Shown here: positions 1 through 12,404 of the stretch, in pieces | How positions within the stretch are numbered: the first letter of the stretch is position 1 | Layout of the letters: each line of letters begins with the position of its first letter | DNA from: Bryum argenteum | Lineage: Eukaryota; Streptophyta; Bryopsida; Bryales; Bryaceae | Reading direction: 5' to 3' | DNA length: 64,000 bases | NCBI GenBank assembly: GCA_037043015.1 | Contig: CM073327.1 | Span: 501,009-565,008 of the forward strand | Notes under the pieces: model-generated | The model's database searches: none | Seen by the model: the letters and a program-made list of their open reading frames with translations, nothing else | Told to the model about the DNA's origin: nothing | Translations under genes and position numbers: made by a program

Positions 1-2209
1 TTTCCGGAAGCGGGTGGAGATAGTCCTGATGGAGGGGCAGTGGACTTCACCGATACGCACTTATTGCCATCAGCAGATACTGAAGGGGAACGAGAACCGA
101 CTCCAAATACAGCCTCGGAAATTGCAAAAGAGCCGGTGTCAATGATTGATCTTGCAGCAGGGGTGGAAGACGACCACACACACAGCAGGACGTAGTACAT
201 CCGAGGAAATAACGTTGAATCCTGTGAAGAGAACGAAGAAGCCGCAAAACGAGATCCCTCCACCTCAGAAGGAGGTGACGAGCCCTTCGATGGAGTTCAG
301 AAGCCCTTCCAATAGGGGTACTCAGGCACGCTGTCAGCTAACCGTAGCAGATTGCATCAACTCCATACGAGAGGCCAAAGACCGATCTCGGAGTCCTTCG
401 CCGTTACCCACTCAGACTCCCCAGGCTCACGGTAGCCCTCCAAGTCGACCACCGCGCCCTAGCAGGCCAAGACAGTCGATGTCACCATCCCAATTGAAGT
501 TAGTGTTGAAAGCCGAGGACATGCAGAGGTCAGAAGCAGGACGTGGCTCGACGATCGACATAGCCAAAAGCCTCGACAATATCCTGAGCCAACTACCTCC
601 ACAAGAAGTAGCAGACTACTTCGCGAAAAAAGCCATTGTAAGAGAATTACCAACCCGATGTAATGTCTTGTTAGTGTTGTTCAGTTTTTGCTACTATCTG
701 AATTCTGCCCTTCCACTTTCACTGATGTGCAGGAATTGGAGGCCCAATTGGGAGGTGCAAAGGGAACAAACCAGACTAGTCTTCGAAAGGATGAAGGGCA
801 GGGGGACAAATCAGCGGCTGCCGAAGAAGTTACCTCGGCAAGGAAACTGAAGAGGATGAAGAAAGAGGCTGAGAAGAAAAGGAAGGTTGCCGTCATCGAA
901 AAGGTCATGCGGGACTTACAGAAACAAAAGGCAGCGCTGGTTGGTGGAAGCAAGCAGAAGGGGAAGTTCGCAGTTCCGTCACCCCGCGAAAGCAGCAAGG
1001 GGCATGCATCGAAGAGAGCAGTGGTCCCAACCGAATTATCAAAAGGGACTAAGGTAAGCCACTCACAGAGGGGCAAGAAAAGAAAGTCCGGTTCTGTAGA
1101 CTCTTCTACTCCTAGTTTACTAACAGAGACAAATGTCATATCAGATCCTCATTCAATAGGAATTTGGGACACCGTGAAGGATGTGCCACCGTGTGAGGTA
1201 AATGCGGAGGGGGCTCCCATAGGCAGATTTTGGGAGCATATGCAGAGTTACACACACGGCAGGGCTCCTTGGTTATTTGAATGGGATGTCCCATGGCCAA
1301 AGCAACCGAAGGAAATGAAGCGCAATTTTGCGAATAGAATTCAGTCATTATATCCGGGAAAATATGATATAGATTACGTAATGGAGGATGTAGCTACTAA
1401 CATTAGGCAAAGGAGGCAAAGGACTAGGAACCACATGAAGAAGAATAAGTCCAAGAATTTCACACCGATCGCTCATGGTCTCACGAAGAAGTCATGGAAT
1501 AATATTTGGGCATCAATTTCTAACCCAGACTACCAGGATAAGGCTAACAAATGCAAAGCTGCTGCCGATGCAAGAACCGAACGCATCAAATACACCCACA
1601 GGTTGGGCTCACTGGGAGTGGCAGGCTTGGTGAAAAAGTTTGTAAGTTTTCTCACATTCCATTGGTTTGAAAACATTAATGTTATGCAATCGTAGAGTAT
1701 TGATTGTTGACATTGTTAGTGTGATTTCGATGTATTTAACTTGTGTGGGAATATATGTATCATAGGAGGAAGAATTTGAAAGAGTGCCGACAGAAGAGGA
1801 AGTGAGTTTTGCGAAACGGGAGGGTCTCCGGAGTCTGTTTGCTAAAGTGCGCAGTAGGATCCACGGAACAGAGGATGTGCCAGCGGAAGGTCAGAGAGGT
1901 GCAGCTGAGAAGGAGCGAGTACGCACACGGGCAGCATCGAAAGAAAGGAGGAAGAAACCTGTCGCCTCTTCCGAATGCAGCGACGACGAAGACAGTGCGA
2001 GGACTTCGTCAGACGAAGAGGACGAGGAGGATGCATCTAAGCTGAATTCTGGCTCCAGTAACTCCGCAGACACAAGCAACGCTGACAGCCACAGGAGTGA
2101 TTCCGCAGAGCAGGAGGAGAAGTTGGATACCGAAGCCGAAGACGATGATCCAGAAGATGAAGGTGAAGGAAATTCGTCAGATGCTGCCACTTCGGATCAC
2201 GCCAATTGA
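1..2209 (+). CDS. Three-exon gene with plant Ptta/En-Spm (Transposase_24-like) domain, 5' end incomplete
   Basis: Exons read as about 146-637, 733-1641 and 1766-2209. All three junctions are phase 0, with GT-AG introns (donors GTAAGA and GTAAGT), giving roughly 614 codons. Exon 1 is rich in Ser, Pro and Arg. Exon 2 opens with a Lys/Arg-rich coiled segment. It then holds a conserved block from about residue 270 to 465, including FANRIQSLYPGKYDIDY, LTKKSWNNIWASISNPDY and THRLGSLGVAGLVKKF. That order (basic stretch, W-containing helix, H-x-x-GS near the end) is how the plant Ptta/En-Spm transposase family looks. Exon 3 opens EEEFERVPTEEEV and ends in a Ser/Asp/Glu-rich acidic tail. Bases 1-195 are open in another frame (FPEAGGDSPDG...), so either an upstream exon or a frameshift lies near 150-200. 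It may be a CACTA accessory protein or a host gene derived from one. No CACTA ends were found around it. Confidence 0.6.
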
Positions 2210-3065
2210 TCCATTTTTCCGTAGTATTTTGTATGACAGAGTCCACTGCGGAGTACTGTTTTATCGGTAAAATTCTCTACTGGCATTTTCCCTTTGTACA
2301 TAGTTTCTATCTTTGCTTTAAACTAGGCTTTATCATTTTGTTGACTGCGCTCCAGGGCGGTTTTCAAGCATGCCATTAGCACTGTGTACAGTACAGGTCG
2401 GGACTGCTCAACAGCATGACGACTGTTGTTGCATGTATTTGAATTATTTTGTGTTATAACATGGAACATGGTCCACAATTGCATCCATTGCCGCATATGT
2501 AAATGCATAACGAGTACTCGTTGATTCTAAAATTGTCGTGTGCAATGTGGGGAGAATGGTTCACCTAGGACTTAACTCCAGAGAAGAGGGAGAACCACAA
2601 TTGATGCTTCCGAACAACCAAATACAATCCCCTAAACCGTTACCTGTTCCTTCCCTATTCGACAGAAGAATTACTAATTTAGCAGAAATGATTTTCCAAT
2701 TGCTACACGTGTCATTCATTGTCGATCCCAATTCCGGCAAATTCTCCTCTGTGTGAGGTCAATATCAATCGCGGTAAGAAATAAATCGCAAAGTTACAGC
2801 AATCGTAACTTCAGTAACTATGGTAAATGTCTGTCGCGATTGAACTCCTGAAATAGAAATAACACTCTCGGGAAATTATTTCTGTAGTAAGAATGATTCT
2901 TACGACAATCGATAAAAACCGATTACCCCCCCACCCCCGGCAGTTGCGCTACGGTATATGTGAAAAAGCACTTCTGAGGGAACGCGTGCAGTCGGGGAAC
3001 ATACCGTTCCCAATCCAAATACTCTACGTAGATCCCACTACACCCCAACGTAGTGAAATTTTTAG
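2210..3065. other. Intergenic, no gene seen
   Basis: This holds the 3' side of the preceding gene and then AT-rich sequence with no credible reading frame. Near its right end (about 3033-3162) lies a 130-bp stretch starting CCCACTACACCCCAACGTAG and ending GGCGTAGTTCGCAGTGGG. Its ends are imperfect inverted repeats, so it may be a tiny CACTA-like or other MITE. The match is weak. Confidence 0.35.
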
Positions 3066-4061
3066 CTACGTCTGCCTGCAACTTCTACTACGATTTCTGG
3101 ACGCCGTCTTCGGTATTCTACAGACCAAATAGCTACGATTTTGGCGTAGTTCGCAGTGGGACATTCTAGTAGTGACAGTGATGGAAGGAGCAACCCATCC
3201 CTCTGGCATTGTGACAGGAAGCAAATTACGGACTTCTCCTTCTCCGGTTCTTTGACGGCGGCCGTGTCCTGCACTGCGCCCGCCCCTCCTTCCACCTCCA
3301 CGACATTGCCCACGATGTGCTCCATTATCGGTGTTCACAACACTAGGTTGGAACAACCCCTCAGTAACCTCCTCTGCACTTGCTGGAGTAGCCATCGCCA
3401 TGTTGTCGTGCACTGTAGGATTGGAAGAAGAGGCACCGCACACGTTCCCCCTTCGCCGCTGTCGCCGCCGAGGCTGAGGACGACGTTCAGATCTTGTCGG
3501 TTGTTTGCTTGGCCCGACACATCCAGGCTGGTAGGGTACGCCCTCTTGACTGAGAACTGGTGGCTCCCCCACGAATATGGGTACTAGATTCTCCCCCACA
3601 AAGAACCCCGCCGATGACAGGGAAAGAGATGGGGCTTGCATCTCTATCACCGGATGCATTAGGGGCACCTCGTTCACCATGAATGGAAGCAATGGTGTCC
3701 TCATCGCTTATTGGCTTGTCGATGCATCGTTTGAATTGAGGCGTCGTCGAATCCGGTCTGCAGATCGGGCAAATGCACCATCTGGTTGCACGGAATCATG
3801 TCTAAGGCTTCGTCTGCAGACCTCCCCATCCGTGCAGATTGGAACTTCGTCTGGAAAGAAAATATGCCGAAGTAAGAAATTCACCGAATCAGTGAATCCT
3901 CGGTGGTCTCCCTCTCGCAGTCGCTCCTGCCACCGCAATATGTGGCCCACGTGCCTGTCCAAGCATGAACAATCGCGGGTGATGATACAAAGCATGGCAT
4001 CTGAAGTACCACGAGTACAAAGTTTGCTGAAAAAATGAACAAGAAGCTCATCAATATCCAC
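3066..4061 (-). pseudogene. Unrecognised reading frame of about 330 codons with one break
   Basis: Read on the minus strand, two frame-matched parts follow each other (about 4061-3708 and 3704-3066), separated by a single stop. The first part looks like folded protein (TSDAMLCIITRDCSCLDRH, HILRWQERLREGDHRGFTDS, FFPDEVPICTDGEVC). The second is Pro/Arg-rich with RRRQRRRGN and a GRGGGRRGGRSAGHGRR-like basic run. A good polypyrimidine/AG acceptor (TTTTTTCAG) lies at about 4035, so the first part could be an internal exon. I do not recognise the family. It could be a decayed host gene or a transposon gene. Confidence 0.35.
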
Positions 4062-7000
4062 TCGAGTCAGAAAATTTCATATTCGGAGCTCTGAAAGAAG
4101 AGTAACTCTACATGCTTGAGAAGTAGTTGCTCGATTTCTATGTGAGCCCAACAAGTCACACAACTACTTCAATAATGAAAACATGACTACATACTTTAGG
4201 ATATATGATCACTTCACAGGTGACAAACGTCTCCTGCAGAGCCCATATATACGATTGATTGACCAGGAAATCATAATTAATCGCCAATGAATATAACAAC
4301 CTTCTCATGGGCAATAAATTGATCACATGCACCAAACTACAATCGCAATGACATGAAAAGATAGTTACTCAAAGTGTTGGAATTGTTTAAAAACGAAATC
4401 ACAACATGCCTTTGGTGAATAGCACATGGAGACGTAACCAGGGATTTAACTCTTCAAAGCTGCTTCAAAGGTGGATTTATTCACAACTACTTCAATAACG
4501 AAGACATGATACATACTCCCGGACTATAAGATGACTACACAGGTGACAAACATGCTTTCATTCATGTGAATGACACATCCGAAACGTCTCATTGCAGAGA
4601 CGAGCTCAAAATTCAAACCGTCACCACAGACATGACCGGCAGCAAGCCAAGCCCATGACATTGAGAGAAGAACCAAATACCGATAAAGAATGAAGTACAA
4701 CAACAATGGGCATGTGAACAACATTCAAGAGAGAGGAGTGAAAGTGAGGATTCGTGAAAGAAAAGAAATGAACGCAGAAAGACGTGTACATAAAATAACT
4801 CACCTTCGAAACAAGTATCGATTCCAGCAGCTGTCGGAAATCCCACTCCTCCGAGACGTTCGTGGTGGAAGAGGGAGTGAAGACAACCACTTCTCGGATA
4901 GCAATCCCACGATGCGAGCGGCTTTCGCGTTTGAGGCTCCACGCTGCTTCGCCCACAAATATATAACTTCACTCTCGGCCCTCTCTTCCTCCCCTACCGA
5001 TGGCGGCTTGGAGCATGCCATGACCGCAACAAAGTACAAGGAGGGGGCGAATTCTTGTGCAGGGAAGTTGAGAAATACTTGAAAGACTGAACACAATCAA
5101 GTTCATAATTGCAACCTACGAAAAGTGATGGATCGGTGACCAACATAACCGCATCCGTGCAACGTCCTCGCCCTTTTCCCCCAAGCAAATATAAGTGGAC
5201 GAAGATCGTACCTTACCTCCTGTCCACCATTGGTTGTGGCAAGGCGGCGCCACTCGCCCCACTCCCTTTGAATCCGAGGTTGGCAGTACCTTCCCATGCC
5301 GTGGAGATGAAATTGTAACCCTAAGCCGCCCCTGCCTCTTGAAATCCGAGGCGCTCTGTTGATAGTACAAGGGCCACATCATTAGCTCAATTTCCTCCAC
5401 TTCAATGTTTTGCAACGACTCCATCACCGGTCCCTCTGACTGTCGCAAGCTTGAACTACCGGGTCACGCGGCGCTCCTTAGCAAACCCTCAAGTAGCGCT
5501 CTCTCACAGACCCTCCCGCATTGCCCACCCTCCCCATACGCTCGAATCGTGCATCTGCTCCTACCACGCTCCCGCTATCACCCGCAAGAATCTCCCGGGA
5601 CATCTCCCGCCTAGAATCTGCTCCCGCGCTGAATATTCAAACGGCATGATTGCCAAAGCACTGTCCTACAACCCTGCATTTCAACGGTTGCCCGTATATA
5701 CCGCGTATATGTACAGCTACGTGCCACAACGGCACGCTCAGACTTCCAGGGGTTAACCCTCTAGGGGTCTGCAAGAGCAATGCCGCTTCGCCTTCATTCT
5801 GGACTGTTTTTACCTGTCAACTTGGCTTACTCCCCTTTTGATCCTTTGTGTCTTTTGTGTCATAAGGTAAATAGACTATTGTAATGGCTACTAGCATGTC
5901 CGCGGCATTATCACTTACATACAAATACTTTGAAAAAGCCGGTCTTTGTCCCCATCCTCATTACCATCTTAAAATAAAATGTTCATAGGCTTGTGGTTCA
6001 AATTTCTATTTGTAGTATTTTTTACACGGCTCCAAACAGCATGACTTTTGCACAAATGGGTTTCTCTTGTTTTTCTTTCCATCCAAACATAGGTCATTTT
6101 TTGTACTATATTTCCGGTAGTTCCTAAAACCATAATAACAAGTTATACAATGTTCTTCATAACTCGCTTAACATTGTTTGAGTTATTATTAACAAGTTGT
6201 AAATAGAAAAAACTCTTCTTACACTTGGATGTTTTCAATCATAAGTCATGATACCAATGGTGTCACTACTAAAAAATTTGTCAAAAAGAAAACTACACTA
6301 ATTCCTCAGTAACCAGTGTTCAAAGGATAATCAACACAATATCACCTGAAAAGATATTACCTTGCAACAAGGCCTACAACCTTTCTATCATACTTGGGTG
6401 AACCAAGGTAGTAATTACCACACATACATGGATATAAAACCCTCTACTTCCTTATTGGAGGCTATAAATACCAACCACCAAGTCAAGGCTTGTGATGCAT
6501 GTGCAATATGTTACAGTTATATGGTAGATATCTTATGTATTTAAATTATGTTGAGCTATAATTGTAGAAACCTATGAATCCTTGTCAAACTATGCTACTA
6601 TAATATTCATTAAAATTCATTCTTGAAACTGTTTTCTTAAACTTATCTTAACTGCTAACACTGTCACAATGTTGAAATTTGACATTCTGAATAAAGTTTT
6701 AAAAAGTCATAACTTCTTCGTCACAAGTCGGTTTTTGTTTTGATCATAAAGGACATCTACGAGTTGCATATTATAAGAACTTTACAATGATGTTGTTAGA
6801 AGGTAACAATGATGTAATGGGCATGGCCAAGGTATGGGTATTACTTTTTGTCAAGACTAATTAGGTGATTTTTGGTTGAAACATCCAAAGTTCATCATTT
6901 TTTTTTCATTTTTATCAATAACAAAGAGTACAAAATAATTTTAAAGTGTCGTATATGTAATTGGGATCAAGATGCACATTTCTAAGAAAAAAAATTATTT

Positions 7001-9626
7001 AAATTTTTTATTTTTGGATCATTGAACCCTCCACAGTAAATTGCATATTGGTGGGATTTGCAGGCATCATGGTGCAAAAATTATTAATTGTTTATTTGTC
7101 AAACTAACTATTTTATATAATGCACAAGTACATGTAAGTCATATCCAAAAATGGTATCAAATGTGATCATTTGATGTATCGAATGATTGTTTCTTAGGAT
7201 TTTGTGTAATTAGGACACAGCTTACTTTTTCAACTAAAATACCTAATAAAAACTCTTAATATTCTTCAATGCGAATCATTTTTTTTTTTTTTTTTGGTAG
7301 GCTATAAGCTTTGTAAATTGAAACCACATTTGATGTTCTCATACTTAACTTTGTTTAGAAGATGGACATGTTTAACACACTTGCATGAGCTGAAATTGTA
7401 GTTGGGACAACTTTTTTTGACACCCTTAGCTTAATTGTGCCCTAATTCCAAAGGTCTTTAGAAGTGTTTCCAATTGTTCCAAAGTGATTCTTATTGTTTC
7501 AATTTATTTGGAAATATATCTTACGTTTTAAGTTTGTTTTTTGTGGTATTTTCTAGTTTGTTGTCAAAGTACTTGTATATGGTGATCTATGGATCTTTTG
7601 AGATATATAACTTAAAGTGGATTGATTTTCAGTCTGTAATTTTTGAGCTACATCTTATTTAAGGTCAGGGTGAATAGAATACTCGTTTGACCTATTCTTG
7701 GATGTATGCTAGGAGGTTATAACACCAATGGTGTGACTACTAACCCTTCTTTGGGTGAACACTATGCTAGTTTCTACGTAGCTGTCAGGGCCTTAAAGTT
7801 ACGTGACATGGTATTCTCCCTAAGAGTTTCGAGATGCCCATATAACATTTAATTCGTACATGATGTTTGTACAAATGGATGATGAATGTATTGCAACATG
7901 GATCACTTGATGTGAGATGTGGTAGCATAGTTGTCATGAGATGCTAGAATATTTCCATTTGGGTTGGAGGAATGGTGATATGTGAGTGTAAAATGCTTGT
8001 CATTAACCCCTAACCATCCTTGAGACTCGAAATGAGTTATTGCAATTCCGTGCAACCCAGATGAAAATGATAAAATTTTGCCCAAGAGTTTTATTGGGTG
8101 CTCCTTACATTGCAAAGCGTATGTGGTAAAATTTGCAAAGCTAATTATGAATTTTAAAATTTTCATCTAGACATTTTGGGTTTTAAGTCCAAAAAGGACA
8201 ATTGGGATACATTTCAATGTAGTTGTCTATTAGATTATTTTTAAATAATTAAAAATGAATAATATAAATAAATGAATCACTACTTGACTCCTAAAGCCAG
8301 CTAGCCCCAAAACCGCCAAAAAGTCTCAAAACTACCAAAACCTTCTTTTGATGCGAGGTGATAATTTTCAAATTCCAACGTAGTTTTAGGTATGTAACTG
8401 TAGGATTTAGTACTTAAATTGTATGTGTGTTTCTAGATTTAGATCTCATATTCATATTTCTTACCAATAGCGAGATTACAATGGTTAAAGTTGGAAGAAA
8501 GATTTTTGTCCTTGTTATAGAATGGATAACAAATTTTTTGAGGGCCAAAGATACCAGTCTCGGAAGAAAGTTCGATATGAGGTTCTTTGAAGTCTTGTTA
8601 CTAGGTGAGTTAGGAACATGTCTACACAGTTTTTACTCTCATACAACCTTAAGAATACAAAGAAATGATTATTCACATAGTGGTTTGATGAAATTCAACT
8701 ACAAAGGCCAATTGTTGATTCTAAAAATAACATGTGAGGAATATTTGGATTTAATATCCAAACGGATTCTAAATACGGTAGTGTTTTTGAACTTTAAGCT
8801 TCAATATCTCCTAAAGTATACACTACTAGGAATGTGTATCCAAAACAACAAAAACAAAATTACGTTGATTTTTGCACTAAACATGGAAATGATTCAAAAT
8901 CAACAAGGTCTTGAAATTGGATCAAGATACATTAACAAAACCATGTTGATTTGGATAATAGGCAAATAAATCTAACTTCAAGTAGATGAGAAGATGACAT
9001 GGCATTTTGATGTTGCCTCTTGAAGACAATCGATTCCTATTCACATCATATATTTTCTTGAAAAGGTTCCATTATTTTTATTTCCATACAAACTATACAA
9101 ACGGATGTAAGTATACACAACGCAATCCATCCTATCATGTGGCAACAACTACAACTCCCAGAGTAAAAATAGGAGTAGAAAAACAATCCTCCTTACCATG
9201 TGAACACCAGTTCTGAAGATTGTTAATTATATGATCCACATTGTCCTCCCCAATCAACCACCGTAACAAGTACCGTTGGTAGAGTGCATACAGGTTCTTA
9301 TTATTGCACGCCGTAGTGCCAATCGCTTTTTGCTTGAGCTCACGCCCTTTCTAGTCCATATTTGGTCCTTAGCTCCTTAGGGTTTGTTTCCACTGCTCTC
9401 CGTCATTATTGCACCACTTACGATTTACTTTTTTTGCTCAGAATTGCCATTTTTTTTGGGAAGACCTGAGTTATCACGATGTCGTTAGCTAGTATGAAAT
9501 GGCAGAAAAGGTGTTTCTTGCTGTGGAAGTCGACACCAACCAACCCGAGTTAATGTTTAAGTACCAGCTCTTTTATCTATAGACATGCATCCCGAGCTCC
9601 AGATGATCATGATCAAAAGTAGTTTA
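4062..9626. other. AT-rich intergenic DNA without a supported gene
   Basis: Open frames here, including one of 180 codons at 8427-8969, are short, AT-driven and unlike known proteins. Around 8003 the sequence TTAACCCCTAACCATCC resembles the ends of the TTAA elements described below, but I found no matching right end. Bases 8080-8170 and 10640-10700 carry an inverted copy of a related sequence (TTTGCAAATTTTACC and its complement), so old interspersed repeats are present. Confidence 0.5.
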
Positions 9627-9995
9627 TTAACCCTTAAACGCCCAAGCAAGCCCAAGGGGCTTGATTCCAGCAGAATCTTCTCTGTAGCTATCACTGTAAT
9701 CAACTTTTCACTTATATTTTGATGTCAAACTGGTCACCGTCATATGATGCATTCAAAAAGTGAAATTTTACAATTCAAATCACAATTTGTATGTATGAAT
9801 TTATGGTTTGAGAGGATTGTGGTAGGTAGGTTAGGGTTGTACATAACCTTGTAGAGGTTGCAAGCTCATCATTGATTGGTTCATTCATGGTGCCCAAGTT
9901 CAAAAAGTGCACTATTCATGATGCCCAAGTCCAAAAGATGCTGTGATCCAATTTTGGGCTGCCCATTTTAGACCCCATGGGCGTTTAAAGGATAA
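9627..9995. mobile_element. TTAA-type short inverted-repeat element, degenerate
   Basis: The left end reads TTAACCCTTAAACGCCCA. The right end, reverse-complemented, reads TTATCCTTTAAACGCCCATG. The terminal repeats therefore share CCYTTAAACGCCCA, and the flanking TTAA is kept only on the left (ATAA on the right). It has no coding capacity. It is the same family as the better copy at 50719-50952. Confidence 0.5.
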
Positions 9996-10198
9996 AGGAT
10001 GATGCAAACATGGAGCAACTAAGACTGAAAGATGGTGGGTGCCTCATGCTCATGGGCACGTCAGACGAAAATTCCCGAGGTGTCTAAAGACTGTTCTTTG
10101 TTCTTGGAGGATTTGTCGGAGAAATTGCAAGGTGCTACGTTGCTAGGCCATACGCCGGTCTTGTCAACTCAACAATACTCACTACATGAATTCCAACG

Positions 10199-10785
10199 TT
10201 AACCCCTAAAGATCCTTGGGTGTTTTTGGGAGCTTGAAACCACAAAACTCCAATTCTCTACCTCTATACACTTCAAGGGGTGCGAAACAATTTTTTAATT
10301 CTTTTTTTAACTTCCAACCGTAATATCTTGTACCTAAGTCAATTTTCACAATATGATTCAAAAATTGACCGTTGGATGTTTACCATTTGAGAGATCATAA
10401 CATCCAAAGTTTGTCTACGAAGTTTTTTTCGGCATTGTTGAGATTATTTTTGACACTTTTGGAGGGTGCCCTTGTAAAATTGGTACTTTTTGTGACTTGG
10501 TGCCCGTTGGAACTTAAGTAGTGATTTGGTCATGAACATATTTCCAACAAAAAAATCTCAAAAAAATACTAAATTTAAATTGCCCCAGTTTGGCTCGCAA
10601 ACCAAGAATTGTCGTAGAAGACTCAAAAATTGGAATTTGGCTTTGCAAATTTTACCGCATTCACTTTGCAGTATAGGGAGCACTCATTAAAAAATTAAGG
10701 CAAAAATATTACTTCTAACCTATTCATCTAGGCTGCCCAAAATAGCAAAACGCCGATTTGGTCCCCTTGGATCTTTAGGGGTTAA
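10199..10785. mobile_element. TTAA-flanked inverted-repeat element (piggyBac-like MITE), 579 bp
   Basis: It begins TTAACCCCTAAAGATCC and ends with the exact reverse complement, GGATCTTTAGGGGTTAA. The outermost TTAA on both sides would be the target duplication. TTAA targets with a CCCY-start terminal repeat are the hallmark of piggyBac elements. The interior (10203-10781) is AT-rich and non-coding, so the copy is non-autonomous. No transposase is in the window, so the superfamily is inferred from the ends only. Confidence 0.65.
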
Positions 10786-11860
10786 GTACCTCTACCCCAT
10801 GGTGAAGCTTTGTGATGCGTTGCGAGGTTATATTGTCGTTGGCACGGCCACTAGTGTGGATCCTCTCTCTCACCCGGAGCTGAAAAGATGTGTCCATTCT
10901 ATAATTTTGGAGTCATCTTCTTTGTTCTTTGTCTTCTAATAATCGAACCAATTTAGGTGGAGCACCATCAATACCTCAAGCTCACAAATACACTCATTCT
11001 TGTACTTTATATTTGTGCATTCCAATCCATTGTGTCCATGTGCACCAATAAGATAACCTCATTCTTTTTCAATTCACTATTTGTACACCACATGTCCAAG
11101 AAGATAGCCACGTGTCTACTTTGAGAAACTTCACAATTTTTGCCTTTGGGTAATTTGTTGTGAAAAATTATCTTCCTATTTGTCTATGAGTAAAAGTTCA
11201 TACATGTAGGATTTTCAATAAATCTATGTCATGTAAAATGCAAGTCCTCGTAATACAAATATTGCAAATAAATTTTTTGCTTGGCATGCTGTGTTATCAT
11301 GTACTTTCCATTGTGGCAGTATAGTCATCGTGGCTCTGCATATATGGCAAAATTGAAAATGGATGAAGAGGACTAACAGACAAAATCACGTTGATCTTTG
11401 GTTGATTTGACCATAGATTTTTCTAGTAGTCAACAAAATTTTTGGAACTCAAAAGAACTTTCTAGAAAAGTATGGAACATCTTTTCAACTTCATGTGAGC
11501 TAAAGTTAGAAAATTAGAGGCTTTACCAATTCTTCGGTTGGAAATTTTGAAAAATAGGAAATGAAATTGATTCAAATTTACAAACTCCTCGGAGTGCATA
11601 GAGGAAAGAATACCAGTTTTACGGTTTCAAGCTCCCTGAAACACACAGGGACGGTTAGGAGTCAAGATAAATCCTCAATGATCACACAAAGTTTTTGTTT
11701 GGCAAGCTTATTGTAGAGTGGCTAAGAAAATCAATATTCAAAATTGTGCAAAGGTTGTCGAAGATTGAACCATTCTGGATCATAATTTATGAGCTTATTT
11801 TGAATTAGTTATATAATTTTGGAAAAAATGTTACGGATGTCCCATACATAGCACAACAAA
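10786..11860. other. AT-rich intergenic DNA
   Basis: No gene is seen. Around 11615-11665 a sequence (reverse complement CTCCTAACCGTCCCTGTGTG, then GGGAGCTTGAAACC) resembles the left part of the element at 10199. It is probably a worn relative in opposite orientation. Confidence 0.45.
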
Positions 11861-11870
11861 GATAGATAGA

Positions 11871-12350
11871 TAAGAACTCCAATCTTCAATTGAAGATTGG
11901 CGTGAATACACTGTCTGTTCGTAATGTCATTACCTTGATGGCCACAGGACAAAGAGGTAAAAGAACAAAACTACTCACCCCTCTCGGGAATAGACACTAA
12001 CCGACACACGTGGCAGAGGCTAGACTAAGTCTAGAGTAACCTACATAAAACGATTTGCGGTGGAGGTTGTTTAGGAGGTATGAATGTTTAAATGTGGTCT
12101 TAGGGATTTCGTGGTCACCAAGCCGTGCAGTCCTAGGGTGGTTGAAGTATGGGACGTTTGTAGTCGTGCTGGTCCGAGTTCGAATCTTGTCGGGCTCGTT
12201 GGAGCAGTATGCATGGCTTGGGGCTGTCTGTGAGTTTATAAGGCAGGAAAGCATTATCAACCACCCGGCAACTACCCGGAATCTGAGACAAGCAGTGCGC
12301 TGCTAACAACTGTGGTTTATACCATTACCCCTTCTTTCTTCTTTCTTTTC

Positions 12351-12389
<39 letters not shown>

Positions 12390-12404
12390 ATAATAATATT
12401 TTAT
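11871..12404 (-). other. LINE copy 1 3' untranslated region with terminal hairpin
   Basis: The region is shared with copy 2 (33565-34040) but non-coding. At 11879-11900 is a perfect 22-bp palindrome of the form CCAATCTTCAA/TTGAAGATTGG, close to the 3' end of the element. A long T tract (12359-12385, so A-rich in the sense strand) is an expansion absent from copy 2. On the plus strand, A-box-like (about 12138-12148) and B-box-like (GAGTTCGAATC, 12176-12186) sequences lie about 38 bases apart. Confidence 0.6.

Noticed and set aside
3033-3162. 130-bp CACTA-like MITE
   Set aside because: Ends start CACTACA on one side but CACTGCG on the other, and no 3-bp duplication is clear; too weak to call an element.
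8427-8969. 180-codon open frame on the plus strand
   Set aside because: AT-driven composition (Ile, Leu, Lys, Asn, Phe), no conserved motif and no splice or repeat support.
12176-12186. A functional tRNA gene at the B-box match
   Set aside because: No acceptor stem or full cloverleaf could be formed; only box-like similarity remains.
12359-12385. Poly(A) tail marking the 3' end of LINE copy 1
   Set aside because: Sequence shared with copy 2 continues for about 490 bases beyond it, so the tract is internal.
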